Shown in pieces: positions 1-6,218 of a stretch of DNA of 21,795 nt (the first letter of the stretch is position 1; each line of letters begins with the position of its first letter). Position numbers and translations under genes: made by a program. The DNA lies in assembly GCA_025964635.1 (NCBI GenBank), contig JAOPYP010000282.1, positions 1 through 21,795 on the forward strand, written 5' to 3'. The notes under the pieces were generated by a model that made no database searches, was not told the DNA's origin, and was given only the letters and a program-made list of their open reading frames with translations. This DNA is from Actinomycetes bacterium. Its GTDB lineage: Bacteria > Actinomycetota > Actinomycetes > Streptosporangiales > Streptosporangiaceae.

Positions 1-173
1 ACCCGACCAGGGAAGACGCGATCCAGGCCTTCCCGGTCCTCAACGCGATGCCGGTCCCGTGGGTCGAGCCGGCGGACATCAGCCAGGTCGTGCTGTTCTT
101 CGCCTCGGACGAGTCGCGGTACGTCACCGGCCAGTTCATCGCGTGCGACGCCGGCGGCCATCTCAAGGTCTGA
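1..173 (+). CDS. SDR-family oxidoreductase, C-terminal fragment
   Basis: Only the last 56 codons are inside the window; the reading phase begins at base 3 and ends at the TGA at 171-173. The visible protein contains NAMPVPWVEPADIS, then a helix with FFASDESRYVTGQ, and ends in DAGGHLKV. This is the usual end of a classical short-chain dehydrogenase: the segment after the catalytic Tyr-Lys, the conserved ASDE..YVTG element and the final DAG motif. The MPVPWVEPADIS phrase is common in the SDR subgroup associated with the cofactor mycofactocin, which would suggest a non-exchangeable nicotinamide; this is inference from a short tail. The catalytic residues lie off the left edge. No operator-like repeat separates it from its own start in view, so whether it belongs to the downstream regulon is unknown. 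Confidence 0.85.
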   Translation, partial: PTREDAIQAFPVLNAMPVPWVEPADISQVVLFFASDESRYVTGQFIACDAGGHLKV

Positions 174-281
174 GCGCGAGAGGGCCGGGCCTCGAAGCGG
201 CCGCCCGGCGGGGCGCGGCCAACTGCCCGGAGCGGGCCATCACGATCGGCGAGTAGCGCGGTCCCGCCCGCCCCGACCTCC

Positions 282-304
282 AGCCCGCGGGCCGGCCCCG
301 GGCT
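282..304 (+). terminator. possible terminator hairpin after the SDR fragment
   Basis: The arms AGCCCG and CGGGCT pair perfectly at the outside (282-287 with 299-304). One C-C mismatch and two more G-C pairs follow around a five-base loop. There is no T-run after it, which is common in GC-rich actinobacteria. It sits 108 bases after the SDR stop and just before the promoter of the CoA-transferase operon. In DNA this GC-rich, hairpins also arise by chance, so the call is tentative. Confidence 0.35.
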
Positions 305-316
305 ACCCGGTCCCGC

Positions 317-346
317 TTGTCGCATAGGTGCAGTAAGGGTTACTGT
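317..346 (+). promoter_or_regulatory. predicted promoter of the CoA-transferase operon
   Basis: A -35-like TTGTCG (317-322) and a -10-like TACTGT (341-346, TAnnnT form) are separated by 18 bases. The -10 lies inside the right arm of the operator at 329-347, so a bound repressor would block RNA polymerase directly. The -35 is weak. The expected transcript start is near 353, giving a short leader before the ATG at 386. Confidence 0.5.
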
Positions 347-347
347 A
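329..347. promoter_or_regulatory. operator site A, TACAGTA-N5-TACTGTA family
   Basis: The site reads TGCAGTA-AGGGT-TACTGTA. The right arm matches the consensus TACTGTA exactly and the left arm differs at one base; the inner CAGTAA and TTACTG arms form a perfect dyad over three bases. It lies 38 bases before the CoA-transferase start. The same motif appears in four other intergenic regions of this window and is the likely binding site of the TetR protein encoded at 15108-15845 (inference). Confidence 0.75.
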
Positions 348-385
348 AACACGTCAGTCATGTCCGTGAACGGGAGGCAGGAACC

Positions 386-1606
386 ATGCCCGGTCCCATG
401 GAAGGTGTCCGCGTCGTCGAGCTCGCGTCGTGGACCTTCGTTCCCTCGGCGGGTGCGGTCTTCGCCGACTGGGGTGCCGACGTGATCAAGATCGAGGATG
501 TGCGGGCCGGCGACCCGGCCCGCATGCTCGTGATCTCCGGTCTCAGGCGCGAGAACGCCAAGGTGGACCGGGACTTCATGCTCGAGATCAACAACCGGGG
601 CAAGCGCAGCATCGGGATCGACCTGCGGAACCCGGCCGGGCGGGAGATCCTGGCCCGGCTGGTCGCCACCGCGGATGTGTTCCTGACCAACTGGCTGCCC
701 GACGCCCGCCGCCGGCTCGGCGTGGACGTCGAGCAGATCCGCGCCATCAATCCCGCGATCATCTACGCGCGGGGCTCGGGACACGGGCCGGCCGGACCGG
801 ACGCGGAGAAGGGCGGGTTCGACTCGGCCAGCTACATGGCGCGCGGCGGCGTGGCCTACGCGCTGACCCCGGCCGACCATGACCGGCCCATCGACCAGAC
901 TCCCGCGTTCGGGGACCTGCCCGGCGGGATGACGCTCGCGGGCGGCATCGCCGCCGCCCTGTACAAGCGGCTGGTCACCGGGGAGCCGAGCGTGGTGGAC
1001 GTGTCGCTGCTGAGCCAGGCCGCGTGGACGATGAGCCCGGACATCATGGCGGCCGAGTTCTTCGGCGTGGACCGCACCGCGGTCAGCAAGCCGGGCCAGC
1101 CGGTCAACCCGGTCGTGCAGAAGTACCGCACCAGCGACGGCCGCTGGCTCCAGCTGGTCTTCCTGCAGCCGGACCGGTACTGGGCCGACTTCACCCGGCG
1201 GATCGGCCGCGCCGATCTCAGCGGGGACCCGCGCTTCACCCCGGCCGCCAACCTCATCGCCAACAGCGAGGCTGCGATCGCCGAGCTGACCAAGACGTTC
1301 GGCGAGCACGACCACGCCTACTGGGCCGGGATTCTCGACGGCGAGGAAGGTGTGTGGTCGCTGGTGGCCTCGCCGCTCGACGTGCTGTCCGACCGCCAGG
1401 CCCTCGCCAACGGCTACTTCGTGCCCAACCGCGACGAGGCCGGCGTGGAGTACAGGCTGGTGTCCAACCCGGTGCGCTTCGACGAGACGCAGCCCCCGCC
1501 CTCGCGGTCCCCCGAGCACGGGGAGCACACCGAGCAGATCCTGCTGGAATTCGGCTACGACTGGGGCCAGATCGCCGCGGCCAAGGAGTCGGGGGCCGTC
1601 CTGTGA
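386..1606 (+). CDS. CaiB/BaiF family (class III) CoA-transferase
   Basis: The 406-residue length is usual for the family, which moves CoA between carboxylic acids in the cytosol through an aspartyl-CoA anhydride. The N-terminus GVRVVELASW...GAVFADWGADVIKIE and the later NNRGKRSIGIDL are classic family motifs. Asp146 in GGFDSASYMARGG is at the position of the catalytic aspartate. The frame is open upstream to a TTG at 317, but the ATG at 386 is chosen because a GGGAGG ribosome site (372-377) precedes it and because the longer version would run through the promoter and operator. It is the first gene of a six-gene operon; its TGA overlaps the GTG of the next gene. With no acyl-CoA ligase in the window it is the best candidate for activating the imported acid, but donor and acceptor are unknown. 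An alpha-methylacyl-CoA racemase, in the same superfamily, cannot be fully excluded. Confidence 0.92.
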   Translation: MPGPMEGVRVVELASWTFVPSAGAVFADWGADVIKIEDVRAGDPARMLVISGLRRENAKVDRDFMLEINNRGKRSIGIDLRNPAGREILARLVATADVFLTNWLPDARRRLGVDVEQIRAINPAIIYARGSGHGPAGPDAEKGGFDSASYMARGGVAYALTPADHDRPIDQTPAFGDLPGGMTLAGGIAAALYKRLVTGEPSVVDVSLLSQAAWTMSPDIMAAEFFGVDRTAVSKPGQPVNPVVQKYRTSDGRWLQLVFLQPDRYWADFTRRIGRADLSGDPRFTPAANLIANSEAAIAELTKTFGEHDHAYWAGILDGEEGVWSLVASPLDVLSDRQALANGYFVPNRDEAGVEYRLVSNPVRFDETQPPPSRSPEHGEHTEQILLEFGYDWGQIAAAKESGAVL

Positions 1607-2538
1607 GTAACACAGGGGGGTCACTGAGCGGACGGGTCGTCATCGTCACCGGCGGCGGCCGGGGGATAGGCCGCGAGCACGCGCTCGCGTTCGCCCGGGC
1701 CGGAGCGTCCGTCCTGGTGAACGACCTCGGCGGGGCCGGCGACGGCAGCGGTGCGTCCGCGCGGCCGGCCGGGGAAGTGGCGGCGCTGATCCGGGCCGGA
1801 GGCGGGCACGCCGCCGCGAACGGCGACGACGTCTCCACCGGGGAGGGCGCCGCGCACATCGTCGCGCAGGCGGTCAGCGAGCTGGGCGGCCTGCACGCCC
1901 TGGTCAACAACGCCGGCATCCTGCGCGACCGGACCTTGCTGAACATGTCCTTCCAGGACTGGGACGACGTCATCCGGGTCCACCTGCGCGGCACGTTCGC
2001 GATGACCCAGGCCGCGGGCCGGTACTGGCGCGAGGAGTCCAAGGCCGGGCGGCCGGTCAGCGGGCGGGTGATCAACACCTCCTCCGGCAGCGGCTTGTTC
2101 GGTAACTTCGGGCAGGCCAACTACGGAGCGGCCAAGGGCGGTATTGCGAGCCTGACGGTGATCGCGGCGATGGAACTCGGCCGGTACGGGGTGACCGTCA
2201 ACGCGATCGCCCCGGTGGCCAAAACCCGGCTGACGGCGACCGCCGGCATGTCCCTGGACATCGGCGAAGGATTCGACCCGCTCGCGCCGGAAAACGTTAC
2301 CCCGCTCGTGGTCTGGCTGGCCAGCGAGAGTTCACGGGCCATCACCGGCCGGGTCTTCAGCGCGGTGGGCGGCTACGTCGGGGTCTGCGAGGGCTGGCGG
2401 GTCGGATCGTCGATCAAGGCCGACGGGCCGCTCGACTTCGCCACCATCGACGCCGAGCTGCCGGCCGCCATTGCCGAAGCGGCACCCAACTTCCCGGTCT
2501 CGCAGTCCCATCCGTACCACGGCACGGGCCGCGCCTGA
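1603..2538 (+). CDS. SDR-family (3R)-hydroxyacyl-CoA dehydrogenase-like protein
   Basis: The 311-residue protein has the cofactor loop TGGGRGIG at residues 16-23, NNAG at 102-105, and the catalytic set Ser161, Tyr174, Lys178 (NYGAAKGG). VNDLGG after the second beta strand is typical of the dehydrogenase domain of peroxisomal multifunctional enzyme 2 and of actinobacterial hydroxyacyl-CoA dehydrogenases; the Asp there favours NAD over NADP. The tail of about 60 residues after the core (PLDFATIDAELPA) also resembles that group. It probably oxidises the 3-hydroxyacyl-CoA made by the MaoC-type hydratase encoded next. The GTG start at 1603 overlaps the previous TGA by four bases, suggesting translational coupling; the purine-rich stretch at 1582-1597 can serve as the ribosome site. 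The substrate is not determinable from sequence. Confidence 0.9.
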   Translation: MSNTGGSLSGRVVIVTGGGRGIGREHALAFARAGASVLVNDLGGAGDGSGASARPAGEVAALIRAGGGHAAANGDDVSTGEGAAHIVAQAVSELGGLHALVNNAGILRDRTLLNMSFQDWDDVIRVHLRGTFAMTQAAGRYWREESKAGRPVSGRVINTSSGSGLFGNFGQANYGAAKGGIASLTVIAAMELGRYGVTVNAIAPVAKTRLTATAGMSLDIGEGFDPLAPENVTPLVVWLASESSRAITGRVFSAVGGYVGVCEGWRVGSSIKADGPLDFATIDAELPAAIAEAAPNFPVSQSHPYHGTGRA

Positions 2539-2539
2539 G

Positions 2540-3397
2540 ATGCCGCTGGACCGCGGCATCGTAGGCTGGGCGACCGGGCCGGTACCGGTGAGCTGGGACT
2601 CCAGCCGGGCCATGATCTACGCGCTGGGCGTCGGCGCCGGGTCGGTGCCCGGCCTGGACGAGCTGGCCTTCGTCACCGAGAACACCGCCGGTCTGCCGCA
2701 GCAGGTGCTGCCGACGTTCCCGGTGCTGCTCGGCCAGGGCACCGCCCGGATCCCGTACGGCGACATCGACCGGACCAGGCTGGTGCACGCGCAGCAGTCG
2801 GTGGAGTCGCTGGGCGAGATCGCCCCGGACGGCAGCGGGCTCGTGTCGACCCGGGTGACCGGGGTCTACGACAAGTCAAGCGGTGCGCTGATCACCACCG
2901 AGGTCATGCTGACCAGTGACGACGGCACGCCGCTGGCCCGGATGGCCGGGGGCTCATTCATCCGCGGCGAGGGCGGCTTCGGTGGTGACCGCGGGCCGGC
3001 GAGTTCCTGGGCGGTGCCAGGCCGGCCGCCGGACCTGGTCATCGAGCAGCCGACCCTGCCCTGGCAGGCCCTGCTGTACCGGCTCTCGGGCGACCGCAAC
3101 CCGCTGCACTCGGACCCGAAATTCGCGGCGGCGGGCGGGTTCAGCCGGCCGATCCTGCACGGCATGTGCACGTACGGCATCGCCGGCCGGGCTCTTCTGC
3201 ACGGAGTGGCCGGCGGCGAGCCTGGCCGGCTGACCACGATGAGCGCCCGCTTCAGCGCTCCGGTGCGGCCCGGCGACACCCTGGTCACCTCCATATGGCG
3301 CGAGCCGGACGAGGTGCGGTTCATGACCCGCACCGGCGACGGGACCGCGGTGCTGTCCCAGGGCCGGGCCATCATTGACCAGGCCGGGCTCCAGTGA
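2540..3397 (+). CDS. MaoC-like (R)-specific enoyl-CoA hydratase, double hot-dog
   Basis: The protein has 285 residues, the usual size of a two-repeat hot-dog hydratase 2. The hydratase-2 signature YRLSGDRNPLHSD lies at residues 180-192; Asp185, Asn187 and His190 are the expected active-site residues and are all present. The N-terminal half (about 1-150) is the non-catalytic hot-dog repeat. The enzyme adds water to trans-2-enoyl-CoA to give the (R)-3-hydroxyacyl-CoA, which fits the SDR immediately upstream. Together the two correspond to the two halves of multifunctional enzyme 2, here as separate genes. The frame is open upstream to about 2471, but ATG 2540, one base after the SDR stop, gives the right length and keeps the tight operon spacing. 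Its TGA overlaps the GTG of the DUF35 gene. Confidence 0.92.
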   Translation: MPLDRGIVGWATGPVPVSWDSSRAMIYALGVGAGSVPGLDELAFVTENTAGLPQQVLPTFPVLLGQGTARIPYGDIDRTRLVHAQQSVESLGEIAPDGSGLVSTRVTGVYDKSSGALITTEVMLTSDDGTPLARMAGGSFIRGEGGFGGDRGPASSWAVPGRPPDLVIEQPTLPWQALLYRLSGDRNPLHSDPKFAAAGGFSRPILHGMCTYGIAGRALLHGVAGGEPGRLTTMSARFSAPVRPGDTLVTSIWREPDEVRFMTRTGDGTAVLSQGRAIIDQAGLQ

Positions 3398-3816
3398 GCG
3401 CCCGGTTCGTGCCGGTCCCGACGCCGGAGACCGGGACTTACTGGGAGAAGGCCGCCGAGGGCGAACTGTGGCTGCCCCGCTGCGACTCCTGCGGCCGGGC
3501 CGTGTTCTACCCGCGGTCGTTCTGCCCGCACTGCCACGGCGACGACCTCACCTGGTTCCGCGCCTCGGGGCGCGGCGTGGTCGAGTCCTTCATCATCAAC
3601 CACAACCCGGCACCGGGATACGAGCAGGACGCGCCCTACGTCATTGCGCTCATCATGCTGGAGGAAGGCGTCCGGCTCACCACCAACCTGCTCGGAGTCG
3701 AGCAGACACCGGACGCGGTCCGGATCGGGCTTCCGGTCGAGGTCGTGTTCGAGCAGCGGGACGGGATCGCGCTGCCGCAGTTCCGGGTGATCACGGGGGA
3801 CGGGGCATCCGGGTGA
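3394..3816 (+). CDS. DUF35 protein: zinc ribbon plus OB-fold, thiolase partner (copy 1)
   Basis: A 140-residue protein with the two DUF35 parts in order. The N-terminal helix ends in TYWEKAAEGELWLPRC. A rubredoxin-like zinc ribbon follows, with Cys30-x2-Cys33 and Cys44-x2-Cys47. The OB-fold spans about residues 55-135, with SGRGVVESF and TTNLLGV as typical strands. Proteins of this family form stable complexes with thiolase-like enzymes: the DUF35 part of ChsH2 with the aldolase Ltp2 in steroid side-chain catabolism, and DUF35 partners of archaeal acetoacetyl-CoA thiolases. Here the next gene, overlapping by four bases, is exactly such an enzyme, so a complex is strongly implied. It starts with GTG 3394 inside the preceding stop. 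The window has a second DUF35/thiolase pair at 12395-14047. Confidence 0.92.
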   Translation: MSARFVPVPTPETGTYWEKAAEGELWLPRCDSCGRAVFYPRSFCPHCHGDDLTWFRASGRGVVESFIINHNPAPGYEQDAPYVIALIMLEEGVRLTTNLLGVEQTPDAVRIGLPVEVVFEQRDGIALPQFRVITGDGASG

Positions 3817-4994
3817 ACGGTCCTGCCGTGGGCCGGACTGTCGTGAACCGGGCCGCCGGGAGCAGCCCCGTCATCATCGCGGGCGCCGCCGAGTCACCGC
3901 AGCTGGGCACGGTGCCCGGCCAGTCCGCGATGATGCTCGCGGTGTCGTCGGCCCGGCTGGCGCTGCGGCAGACCGGGCTGGCCTGGGCGGACGTGGACGG
4001 GCTCGCGAGCACGCTGCCGGTCGTGGACCTGGCCAGCTACGTGGGCATCCGCCCGGGATGGCTGGACGGCACCGTGGTCGGCGGCTGCTCGTCCATGCTG
4101 CACGTGCGGCACGCGGTGGCGGCGATCCGCTCGGGGGCGGCGTCGGTGGTCGTCGTCGCCCACGGCGAGTCGGGCCGGTCCCGGGTGGGCATGCCGCCGC
4201 GGGCGGTTGATCCGGCCAGCATGGCCGGGCAGTTCGAGCAGCCCTACGGCATGTCCGGCACATTCTCCCGGTTCACGCTGCCAGTCCTGGCTTACCTGCA
4301 CACCTACGGGCTCTCCCCGGATGACCTGGCCGAGGTGCCCGTGGCCCAGTCGGAGTGGGCGGCAGGCAACCCCCGTGCGTACCGCGACAAGCCGCTGGAC
4401 ATCCACGCGGTCCTCAGCTCGCGGATGATCGCCTGGCCGTTCCGGGTGCTGGAATGCTGCCCGCTGACCGACGGCGGGGGTGCCCTGGTACTGATGTCGG
4501 CCCGGCGCGCGGCCGACCTCGACCTGGAGCACCGCCCGGTGACGGTCCTGGGCAGTGGTGAGTCGTGCGAGGGCCCGGGGGCGTCGTTCATGGAGGACCT
4601 CACGAGCTTCGCCGGCTTCCGCGAGGCGTCGGCCCGGGCCTTCCGCGAATCGGGCCTCACCCAGGCCGACATCGACCATCTGATGATCTACGACGCCTAT
4701 GCCCACGTGCCCTTGTACGGCCTGGAGGACCTGGGCTTCGTGGGCCGGGGTGAGGCGGTGCCGTTCCTCCGCAGTGGCGCCACCCGGCCCGGGGGCTCGC
4801 TCCCCATGAACACCAACGGCGGCGGCCTGCTGTACACGCACACCGGCATGTACGGGATGTTCGCGATCCAGGAGGCGGTGCGCCAGCTCCGCGGGGACGC
4901 GTTTGCCGCGGTCCCGGGGGTGCGCACCAGCTTCGTGCAGGGCATCGGCGGCATGTTCGGCGCCGCCGGCTCCCTGGTCCTGTCCAACACCTGA
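3813..4994 (+). CDS. Thiolase-like (SCP-x/lipid-transfer type) acyl-CoA C-C bond enzyme, Cys-containing (copy 1)
   Basis: The 393-residue product has the thiolase fold layout: two alpha/beta halves, NTNGGG near the C-terminus followed by LLYTHTGMYGM, and a final GIGGMFGAAGSLVL. A cysteine, Cys92 in VVGGCSSML, sits where thiolases carry the nucleophile, and the histidine of YTHTG aligns with the GHP histidine. IYDAYAH near residues 285-291 replaces the NEAFA or HDCFT motif. It could therefore be a true 3-ketoacyl-CoA thiolase, although it belongs to the lipid-transfer/SCP-x branch that also contains retro-aldolases. GTG 3813 overlaps the DUF35 stop; the frame is open much further upstream, but that stretch overlaps the DUF35 gene. 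GTGs at 3828 and 3843 are alternative starts. It is the likely partner of the DUF35 protein just upstream. Confidence 0.88.
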   Translation: MNGPAVGRTVVNRAAGSSPVIIAGAAESPQLGTVPGQSAMMLAVSSARLALRQTGLAWADVDGLASTLPVVDLASYVGIRPGWLDGTVVGGCSSMLHVRHAVAAIRSGAASVVVVAHGESGRSRVGMPPRAVDPASMAGQFEQPYGMSGTFSRFTLPVLAYLHTYGLSPDDLAEVPVAQSEWAAGNPRAYRDKPLDIHAVLSSRMIAWPFRVLECCPLTDGGGALVLMSARRAADLDLEHRPVTVLGSGESCEGPGASFMEDLTSFAGFREASARAFRESGLTQADIDHLMIYDAYAHVPLYGLEDLGFVGRGEAVPFLRSGATRPGGSLPMNTNGGGLLYTHTGMYGMFAIQEAVRQLRGDAFAAVPGVRTSFVQGIGGMFGAAGSLVLSNT

Positions 4995-5021
4995 GCGGCA
5001 GCCGAGGGAAAGGCAACGACC

Positions 5022-5843
5022 ATGAACGACTACTCCGCCGCAGGCCTGGAGTTCGAGGTCAAGGACCAGGTGGCCTGGCTGACCCTGAACCGGCCGCACC
5101 TGCGCAACGCCGTCGACCACCCGCTGCGCGACGCGATCATCGCGGCGATCGCCGAGGTGCGCGACGACCCGGATATCCGGGCGGCGGTGGTCACCGGGGC
5201 GGGCCGGGCGTTCTGTTCGGGCGCGGACCTGTCGGAAGCCGATCACATCGAGATCCAGCCGCACCGGCGCCGCGGCTCCCACGCGAACATCGCGCGGGAG
5301 GACGGCAGGCGCTTCGGCTGGTGGCGCATCATCCGTGACCTGTGGGAGAACGAGAAGCCCTTCGTCGCCGCGGTGAACGGCCCCGCCTACGGGTTCGGCT
5401 GCAACTTCGCGCTCGCCTGTGACATCGTCGTGGCCGCCGAATCCGCGCGCTTCAGTGAGGTATTCATCAAGCGGGGGCTGCCGGTGGAAGCCGGGGGGGC
5501 CTACCTGCTGGCGCGCTCGGTCAGCCCGGTACGGGCGAAAGAAATAGCGCTCCTGGGGGAGCCGGTCACCGGGCGGCAGGCCGAGGACTGGGGCCTGGCC
5601 AATCGCTGTGTGCCCGATACCGGGTTGCTGGACGTGGCGGGTGGCTATGCGCGCCGGCTGGCCGATTCGCCCACTATCGGTATCGGTCACATCAAGGGCC
5701 AGATCAATGACGCATTCGACGCCACCTTCGACCAGGTGTGGAAGAACGAGGTCACCCTTCTCGGCCTCGGCATCGGCGACGACGGTCAGGAAGCCGGCCT
5801 CGCGTTCAGGGAACGCCGCGAGGCCCAGTTCAAGGGCCGCTAG
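5022..5843 (+). CDS. Enoyl-CoA hydratase/isomerase (crotonase) family protein
   Basis: The 273-residue crotonase fold is clear. WLTLNRPHLRNAV starts the domain, FCSGADL (64-70) is the first oxyanion-hole loop, and NGPAYGFGCNFALACDIVVAA (starting at 119) is the second. The two glutamates of classical hydratases are not at their usual places: Asn128 stands where the first (GGCEL) is expected and Phe148 near the second (QPE). Glu156 in LPVEAGG is near the position where isomerases and dehalogenase relatives carry an acid. It is therefore probably not a plain trans-2-enoyl-CoA hydratase; isomerase, hydrolase or lyase activity is possible. ATG 5022 follows an AGGGAAAGG ribosome site and lies 27 bases after the thiolase stop, so it closes the operon. 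Hairpins follow at 5850-5936. Confidence 0.88.
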   Translation: MNDYSAAGLEFEVKDQVAWLTLNRPHLRNAVDHPLRDAIIAAIAEVRDDPDIRAAVVTGAGRAFCSGADLSEADHIEIQPHRRRGSHANIAREDGRRFGWWRIIRDLWENEKPFVAAVNGPAYGFGCNFALACDIVVAAESARFSEVFIKRGLPVEAGGAYLLARSVSPVRAKEIALLGEPVTGRQAEDWGLANRCVPDTGLLDVAGGYARRLADSPTIGIGHIKGQINDAFDATFDQVWKNEVTLLGLGIGDDGQEAGLAFRERREAQFKGR

Positions 5844-5849
5844 CCCACC

Positions 5850-5879
5850 CCGGCCGGCGTTCCGTTCTCAGCCGGCCGG
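5850..5879 (+). terminator. terminator-like hairpin after the crotonase gene
   Basis: Nine-base perfect arms CCGGCCGGC and GCCGGCCGG (5850-5858, 5871-5879) enclose a 12-base loop, starting six bases after the TAG stop. There is no strong T-run. Position and strength support an operon-end terminator. Confidence 0.55.
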
Positions 5880-5894
5880 CCGCTGAATTTCCGC

Positions 5895-5936
5895 GCCCGC
5901 AGCCTCCGGCTTGCCGCCCCACCGGCGGCTGCGGGC
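5895..5936 (+). terminator. second terminator-like hairpin
   Basis: Ten-base perfect arms GCCCGCAGCC (5895-5904) and GGCTGCGGGC (5927-5936) enclose a 22-base loop. Part of the loop, GCCGCC at 5913-5918, can pair with GGCGGC at 5924-5929 as an alternative. It lies just after the first hairpin and well before the Liv promoter, so a tandem terminator is plausible. Confidence 0.45.
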
Positions 5937-6032
5937 TTGGCCTGCGGCTGACGAAGCCCCAGCTCCTGAGCACTTCCACCGTGAGCCGCGGCCGCTCGGC
6001 CGGTAACTTCGCTGAGACCCGCGGCTACCTCC

Positions 6033-6062
6033 TTGACACGTTCGCTCAGCTGAACTTATGAT
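6033..6062 (+). promoter_or_regulatory. strong sigma-70-type promoter of the Liv operon
   Basis: A perfect -35 TTGACA (6033-6038) and a -10 TATGAT (6057-6062, one mismatch to TATAAT) are 18 bases apart. This is the best promoter match in the window and it stands out in such GC-rich DNA. The expected start point is near 6069, giving a leader of about 150 bases. Operator site B begins about eight bases downstream of that point. Confidence 0.75.
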
Positions 6063-6076
6063 GTCTGTCACGTCGT

Positions 6077-6095
6077 TACTGAAAACCTTACTGTT
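6077..6095. promoter_or_regulatory. operator site B, TACAGTA-N5-TACTGTA family
   Basis: The site reads TACTGAA-AACCT-TACTGTT: 5 of 7 and 6 of 7 matches to the two arms. It is nearly identical to site C (15 of 19 bases). It lies just downstream of the predicted start point of the Liv promoter, where a bound repressor would block early elongation or polymerase placement. Confidence 0.6.
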
Positions 6096-6103
6096 GACTC
6101 TAC

Positions 6104-6122
6104 TGATCCAAATTCTGGATCA
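6104..6122. repeat. inverted repeat in the Liv leader
   Basis: Perfect seven-base arms TGATCCA (6104-6110) and TGGATCA (6116-6122) surround the five-base spacer AATTC. The sequence differs from the TACAGTA-type operators but has the same arm length and spacing. It could be a site for a second regulator or a small hairpin in the transcript leader. The remaining leader (6123-6206) holds a short TTGTC-CA-GACAA dyad near 6176-6187 and nothing else I recognise. Confidence 0.5.
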
Positions 6123-6218
6123 AGCCCGAGCTGGAGCTATTGGGCGCATCGAGCGGCTACTGGCGGCAGCCACTTTGTCCAGACAAGACCGACGCGACAC
6201 ACTGCTCAGGGAGTTCCA

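Noticed and set aside
317..385. N-terminal extension of the CoA-transferase from a TTG at 317
   Set aside because: It would translate the predicted promoter and operator A, has no ribosome site, and the family's conserved start fits the ATG at 386.
3375..3812. 146-codon extension of the first thiolase-like protein
   Set aside because: The stretch lies over the well-supported DUF35 gene in another frame and has a low-complexity Arg/Pro-rich translation typical of GC-rich shadow frames.
3894..5690. 598-residue open frame on the minus strand
   Set aside because: It lies opposite the thiolase-like and crotonase genes, has a His/Arg/Gly-biased translation and no recognisable domain. It is an antisense shadow of high GC.
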